Shown here: one piece after another, positions 58,310-64,000 of the stretch | Numbering within the stretch: the stretch's first letter is position 1 | Layout of the letters: every line of letters begins with the position of its first letter | Source: Arbacia lixula | Taxonomy: Eukaryota; Echinodermata; Echinoidea; Arbacioida; Arbaciidae | DNA: 64,000 nucleotides | Direction: 5' to 3' | Assembly (NCBI GenBank): GCA_963669155.1 | Contig: OZ022583.1 | Coordinates: forward strand, 11,473,116 to 11,537,115 | Notes under the pieces: generated by a model | The model's input: only the letters and a program-made list of their open reading frames with translations | Database searches by the model: none | Told to the model about the DNA's origin: nothing | Position numbers and translations under genes: made by a program

Positions 58310-58798
58310 TTAAAGGGATAGTTCACCCTGAAATTATTTTGGTTTCAATTAAAGGAGGCACATATCAGAAACATATTAATGAAGGTTTGACGAAAATTGT
58401 CAAAGAAAAAGAAAAAAAAATGATTTTAAAATTGTGATTTTGTGACGTGCGAGATGCTCTCCCATATGTTGTATATAACTTTTTTGAAAATGTCAATTTT
58501 CTCAAAAGGATTGTTTACCTTTTCACTTGTGCGTTTGACATATCATTAGACACATGTTTTTACAGACATATCGCTCTGAAAAGAATGTATCCATTCATCT
58601 AAGAACATAAATTCATGGAAAAAGTAGTACACAACATATGGGAGAGCACTTCGCACGTGACATCACAAAATCAAAACTTTCAAAGCAAATAATTTCTTTT
58701 CCTTTTACCGATTGTTGTCAAACCTTCACTAATAGGTTCTTTTCACGTGTCTCCTTTTATAGTAACCAAAATAATTTCATGGTGAACTATCCCTTTAG
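58310..58798 (+). repeat. AAAGG-type foldback element, family A, copy 3 (most intact)
   Basis: TTAAAGGGATAGTTCACCCTGAAATTATTTTGGTT at the left pairs with the inverse AACCAAAATAATTTCATGGTGAACTATCCCTTTA at the right. Inner ATGAAGGTTTGACGA pairs with TTGTCAAACCTTCACTAA. About 489 bp, no coding capacity. Confidence 0.85.
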
Positions 58799-59227
58799 GT
58801 ATTACAGTGCCAAGGGTGCATTTATTCACTATTAATGTACACATATCGCATAAAGTAGCACTTTATGTAGCAAAGGAAGAGTCAACAACAAGACAACGGG
58901 AAGCAGGTAATTTCGCCGAGACCGACAGACTACCACTGACTACTAGTATCTGCGTAGGAATAAAGAGCGCCATCTCTTGACTGATTGCTCGACCGAACCG
59001 TGGTGAAAACCTCGAGATCAGTATCGATACTATGCATGCAGTCAAAATTATAGAGATTCGTTTGCCATTTCTACGAAGCAAACCTAACCATGAGTCTTCC
59101 AATAACTGGTGTTAGATCAGGAATTGTGCTCTTACATTTATCTAAATTAGCAATTAACGTTATACATTAGGTGTTAACATCTTAGTTTATTGTGTTCTCT
59201 ATAGAATGAGTGTGTAACCTTAAGGCT

Positions 59228-59372
59228 ACAGCAGACGACACGATCCGATCAGTCGGGCGACAATGCGACTGGCTGAATCCACAGGACCCGGTCATTGGAT
59301 TTGTGCATGAAGGTGATGTCATAATTATTTCCAGGAGTACAGAATCGTGGCCAGATCGTGTCGTCTGCGGTG
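59228..59372 (+). repeat. Dispersed short inverted-repeat element, family E, copy 3
   Basis: CAGACGACACGATCCGATCAG at the left and its inverse GATCGTGTCGTCTG at the right make clear terminal inverted repeats. The inner TGCGACTGGCTGAATCC and GAAGGTGATGTCA match the copies at 10898 and 24740. This is the best-kept copy. Confidence 0.7.
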
Positions 59373-60669
59373 GGTGTTTTTTCATGCATCCATGCCCAAT
59401 TAATGTGCACGATGAGATCAACGCTTGACTTTTATGTGCAATTCCCCTCGGCTCTTTGGTTGTTTAGGGACTAAGAGTTATACTAACACACGAATCTGAT
59501 CCGGAAGTCATACGGTTGCTAGCGACTGTCATTAAACAAATTGATGTTCTTGTGAAACTGATAAAGTACCGATATGCTTCCCTAAGTAACACGTTGCTTG
59601 AGCCAGAACGCTCATCGAACAATATAATAAGTACGTACTTAAAACACATACAGCCTTCCGTTTAGCTTTCAGCTACGTGGATTGTAGGCTATTTCACTGT
59701 AGGAATTTGCACGATGCGCCTTTCGACTCAATATTTTGTAAATATTGTACCCGTAAATATGTTAATGGATCCAAACCATATCGTTGTATTTTATATTTAT
59801 ACATGTATAACGTGTTGATGTTGTTTTTGTTAGAGGTGCGACACTGTATCATATCATACATAATTATGTATTAAACTTATTTAAAATACCTTGGGGAAGA
59901 ATGTATTTTTGTAAGGCGTAATGCCATTAGCAGTATAGGCTTTATCCTGTTTTGACAGCTTAGTGTTGTAACGTACGAAACAGAAGAAAAACGGTGTGCT
60001 CATAGCTTTTATGAGTTTAGAGTGTATTTTTATGTGTGATCTCAAGGAAACACCTTATAACCATTTGTGTGCCAGATAAACCGGTGCTTAATGGGAATGG
60101 TGTATATTATTTGTGCAAAAATGTATCAGCAACGGAGACAGAGTAAAACAAAAATGGAAGAAGAAAGAGTTCAGAATTCAGCGAATAATCGTCCCGTGGA
60201 GGATAATATTTCCCCATTTCACATGAGTGATGGGTCTATATTACACTGCTGAAGCTCAAAAACAAATTGTAAAAGTTACCTGATATTCGATAAAATCTGG
60301 ATTACGACATGAATATCAAACCAACGACTGGGTACAAGTGTTAAGAGTACATGCAAACCACACAGCGGTTGATTCCTGATTCATGGTGTATCACGTAACG
60401 CCTACATTACCAGGCCTCGAAAAGTCCATGGGCCTACTACACATGTTCATGCTCATGGTAATGAGAGGGTGAACGCCAGATTATGATTTATGAGAGCGAT
60501 TTTGAAGTTCTGAAATCACGGATGTAGAAAATATTCACACACTGGACATTTCACATCACGTGCTGAGTTAGATCATGACATGCGTTCGTATATCCCCTCT
60601 CAATGGTCGAATTCGATTCTTGATATCTCTCCATATTCTAGACAGATCAACCAATCATTCCCTCTTTCT

Positions 60670-61100
60670 CTCAAGAAACAGACTTTCAACCAGTGCATCG
60701 TACGCGTGCTCTCTTATGAGGCAGACCAGACCATAGAGGTTGGAGTGAAAAACTTAAAGTAACCGAAAGGGTTATGGAAATAATTAGGATCGGTGTTACA
60801 AAGAGGGACAAAGTTAGAAACTAGGATTTAAGAAGGAAAACCAAAGTACGGGACATAATATAGAAATTCAATCAAAGAAATGGAGGTGGGCTGGTCATCT
60901 GGCCAGGAAGAAAGATGATAGATGGACTTATAAATTAACCATCTGGACCCCAGAGTTAACACCAGAGGAAGAGGCAGGCACAGTAGGAGGTGGGTGGATG
61001 ATATTAGAGAATATGGTAGTGGAAGCGAACGGCACAAGATAGATCAAAATGGAAAAATGATGAGGAGGCCTTCCTTCAGCAGTGGAGAGAAGTAGGCTAG
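60670..61100 (+). mobile_element. Decayed 3' end of an RTE-like LINE reverse transcriptase
   Basis: FNQCIVRVLSYEADQTIEV (60690-60745), then KKWRWAGHLARKKDDRWTYK (60878-60935), RRWVDDIREYGSGS (60988-61030) and EEAFLQQWREVG before a stop (61063-61099) are spread over different + frames. They follow the order seen at the C-terminus of RTE-type LINE proteins. At least two frame changes and internal stops mark it as an old fossil. Confidence 0.65.
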
Positions 61101-61697
61101 ACACTGACCTCACTGGTTTGGAGTCTAGGTGGCAACATTAGGATGACGTACTTTTGCAAACACAATACTAGATAGATGGAAACCCATCAATAATAATAGG
61201 ATCGTAATGCGATGTGTATTTTGTCACGGTTGTCTTGTTATCATGCACTGTATTTGCGATCGCTACAAGGCCACTCTAACAGAACAATACGTTCCACAAG
61301 AATGCGTTCTTATTATGTGTGCTGCTTTTCGTGAAACAACGACAATGAAATATAATCTATAAATACATGTTGATTTTTTTCGGATCCGTGAACATGTTTT
61401 TATCTACTCTGTACATGTATGCTGTTCTCGCTAGGGTCAAAGCTAGGCTGGTGCCATTATCGGTACACATTTATCCCATACTAGATTAACGCTATGTTTA
61501 GTCCCTACGCCACAAACTATGTGTTCTTACGTATTTTTCCAACGTATTTTCTACTTTTTCATGAAATAACGATGGTGGGATTAGCCACTATTAACAGATG
61601 TATATTTAATAAGTTCAACTTAGTAGCTTGCGTTCATTTTGTCTGTGTGTTCTCGCTGCGATGTTTGTATGTACAAAGATATGCCTGGTAACTATCT

Positions 61698-61842
61698 GGG
61701 CCCTGTTGCATAAAACTTGTTCTGTCATCAATGTTATCTACCATGGTAACATTGCTCGACAGCCAAGCAAATTCAAGGTTGCCATAGAAGTTGCAATTGG
61801 TAGCATCGATACCATCAATTGTAAGTTTTATGCAACGAGCAC
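61698..61842 (+). repeat. CCCTGTTGCATAA foldback MITE, copy 2
   Basis: GGGCCCTGTTGCATAAAACTT at the left pairs with AAGTTTTATGCAACGAGC at the right. Inner ATCTACCATGGTAACATTGCTCGACAGCC matches the inverse of the 16506 copy, so the two are in opposite orientation. Confidence 0.7.
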
Positions 61843-62154
61843 TAGGTGTGTTTAAAGGTGTATCATGAGAAAGTGGTCATTGTGTGAACGTGTTTCTGTG
61901 TATGATCACTATAATTATGATGTTAGCATAACTCTTATTGCATGTAGTGTCTTTCCTTGTGGTCTGATGATTGTATGTGTGCATGTGTGAGTATGTGTGC
62001 GTGTTTTTTTTTGTGTGTGGCATGATTCGTCGGCATTCTGGAGACAAATTGCTGCCCACGAATTAAGTAAGCTGTGGATAGTTCATGTCAATTTCATGTT
62101 GATACTGTAATTGGCGGCCTTTGTTAGCTTGTTACTACCATTCTTAAAATACAC

Positions 62155-62159
<5 letters not shown>

Positions 62160-62208
<49 letters not shown>

Positions 62209-62476
62209 CACACATATTTATAAACACAAGACATGCATATACATACAGATACAGATAGACACACGCACACACACACACGCATACTCACACACCCATGCAC
62301 ACACACACGCACTTACACACACATATTTACACACGCACACACACACACACACATACCCACGCACACACACGGACATGCATATACATACAGATACAGATAG
62401 ACACACACACACTCACATACGCACATACACACACATACACACACAGACACAGACACACACACACACACACACACAC
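62160..62476 (+). repeat. (CA)n array running into the assembly gap
   Basis: CACACA with ATATAT and GCACAC interruptions. A longer unit, CATATACATACAGATACAGATAGACACA, appears twice, near 62236 and 62377, showing a ~140 bp internal duplication. Confidence 0.95.
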
Positions 62477-62676
62477 NNNNNNNNNNNNNNNNNNNNNNNN
62501 NNNNNNNNNNNNNNNNNNNNNNNNNNNNNNNNNNNNNNNNNNNNNNNNNNNNNNNNNNNNNNNNNNNNNNNNNNNNNNNNNNNNNNNNNNNNNNNNNNNN
62601 NNNNNNNNNNNNNNNNNNNNNNNNNNNNNNNNNNNNNNNNNNNNNNNNNNNNNNNNNNNNNNNNNNNNNNNNNNNN
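62477..62676. other. Assembly gap, 200 Ns
   Basis: Exactly 200 undetermined bases following the (CA)n array; true length is unknown. Confidence 1.
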
Positions 62677-62867
62677 CAATGAAAAAAACGACTTACGCTC
62701 TCCACGGTCACAGAACTTCTTGAAATGACCCAACTAATATGCAATGCAAAATCATGCATGTTGACCTGTTTTTATCTGCAATACCCTAATCATCACTAAA
62801 ATTGCCAACAAAAAATTAGAATATGTGTCATTAATTTTGTGATGATTTTACAGTCTTTTGTCTTCAG

Positions 62868-63235
62868 ATTCTTAGAAACGCCCACAAAAATCCTCCAAAA
62901 CAAGATTCTGCCCGTGACATCATCTTTCAATGACTGCTTAAAAACTATGCGATATACAAAAAACCTCAGAATGCACTCTCCTCGGAGGCGTCCACAAGCC
63001 TATACAATAGCATTGCCTGTTTTTGTACACAATACCTACACAAATAACTTGCAATATCAATGGAAGTTAATGCGTTAGGAAAGTTTTAAGCATTTCCCAA
63101 GCAACAAAGGCACCTGTTTGCCATTCAGTTTAGGGAAAACACATTCCAGTCTCTTTTGTTCAGTGAAGCAGTGATGGAACGATGTCATGGGCAGAATATT
63201 GGTTTGGAAGATTTTAGTGGGAGTTCTAAGTAATC
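62868..63235. repeat. Foldback element with ~75 bp arms
   Basis: TCTTAGAAACGCCCACAAAAATCCTCCAAAACAAGATTCTGCCCGTGACATC at the left is inverse to GATGTCATGGGCAGAATATTGGTTTGGAAGATTTTAGTGGGAGTTCTAAG at the right, with moderate divergence. Confidence 0.65.
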
Positions 63236-63519
63236 AACAAAAAAAAAAAAAAAAAACAGAAAGATTATTATGAAATTTATATTCTAACAGCCACTTAAAT
63301 GATAGTTAGGGAATTTCAGAACAACAAAAGTCGACAGGCATTGGCGTTACATAGGTCCGTTAACCATTGAGCTAATTGAAATCTGCATGCATGGATACAA
63401 GCTCAAATGCATGTCAGATCATGAAAATAACATTGTTTTGGAATTATTGTGTTAACTGGTGTCCATTAACCCCATACAAAATGGTTTAAGGAGCAATTCA
63501 CCCCCAAATAACCAAATCA

Positions 63520-63805
63520 TGATTATTCAAAATGGCTGCCACAGACGTTTTGAATCTGGATACAGGGTAAATGTAAGTAAACTTTATAAAATAACATCAT
63601 ATACGAACCATCTGAGCTCAATAAACTCAGATACCTGCACATTGTGTAGCAATATAAGTCCAGCTCTTGAAATTATTTACAATATGGCATTGGCGGCAAT
63701 TTTGAAACCAGATACAGGGTTAAATGTAAGTTATATTGGCAAAATAACTTGAAACTTGAAACCAGATACAGGGTTAAATGTAAGTTATATTGGCAAAATA
63801 ACATC
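63520..63805 (+). repeat. Repeat block with AAATGGC-type units and a 51 bp tandem
   Basis: ATGGCTGCC...TTTTGAATCTGGATACAGGGTAAATGTAAGT near 63530 and GGCGGCAATTTTGAAACCAGATACAGGG near 63690 are copies. GAAACCAGATACAGGGTTAAATGTAAGTTATATTGGCAAAATAAC then occurs twice in tandem (63705-63751, 63756-63802). Confidence 0.65.
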
Positions 63806-64000
63806 TAACACGAGTCCCTTGTCCTAAATATACCTTAAAACCATATTTCCTGCGGCACAATATGCTAAATATTTCTAAAATTACTGATGAAAGTGCTTGA
63901 TGGCGGCTATTTTAAATTTAGGTCACTACAAAATTGTGCCCACAGTTTTGCAAGAGACACCCCTGGTAAATTTCTTAAACCTTAAAGAAGACAAAACAAC

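Overview
The window reads as AT-rich, intron-rich nuclear DNA of a marine invertebrate. It carries dense simple-sequence arrays, many short foldback (MITE-like) elements, Tx1-type and other LINEs, and long introns. The genes present (a ZNRF3/RNF43-type Wnt-receptor ubiquitin ligase and an EGF/CUB membrane receptor) and the repeat style fit an invertebrate deuterostome, most likely an echinoderm. That placement is an inference from style, not from a diagnostic gene. There is no operon, CRISPR array or prokaryotic feature.

Layout. 1-5655: non-coding, with degenerate ~110-150 bp tandem repeats; it should lie in the intron upstream of the first visible exon of gene 1. 5656-14464 (+): gene 1, the 3' five exons of a ZNRF3/RNF43 homologue (transmembrane exon, two exons that together make the RING-H2, a large low-complexity tail exon and a short last exon). 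All splice phases agree and give 675 residues. The signal peptide and protease-associated ectodomain exons are not in view. 14465-25685: 3' UTR and intergenic DNA with MITEs, tandem repeats and a (TG)n array. 25686-57456 (+): gene 2, nine exons that join in frame into a 554-residue type I membrane protein: signal peptide, EGF, CUB-like domain, EGF, an unrecognised 168-residue module in one exon, an acidic linker, one transmembrane helix and a 90-residue tail. Its 19.4 kb first intron holds a nearly complete Tx1-clade LINE on the minus strand (33974-41720). The LINE sits next to a (GAA/TTC)n microsatellite and is itself split by a 5'-truncated CR1/Jockey-like LINE (36950-38708). 57457-64000: 3' flank with foldback elements, a decayed RTE-like LINE end, a (CA)n array and a 200-base assembly gap.

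The two host genes are co-oriented but nothing in the sequence ties their functions together. Gene 1 should act at the plasma membrane, ubiquitinating Wnt receptors. Gene 2 is a cell-surface receptor or adhesion-like protein of unknown ligand. The points most worth following are the unrecognised single-exon module of gene 2, the Tx1 LINE beside a TTC microsatellite together with a second copy of its flank that lacks the LINE, and intronic tandem repeats whose units coincide with splice sites of gene 1.
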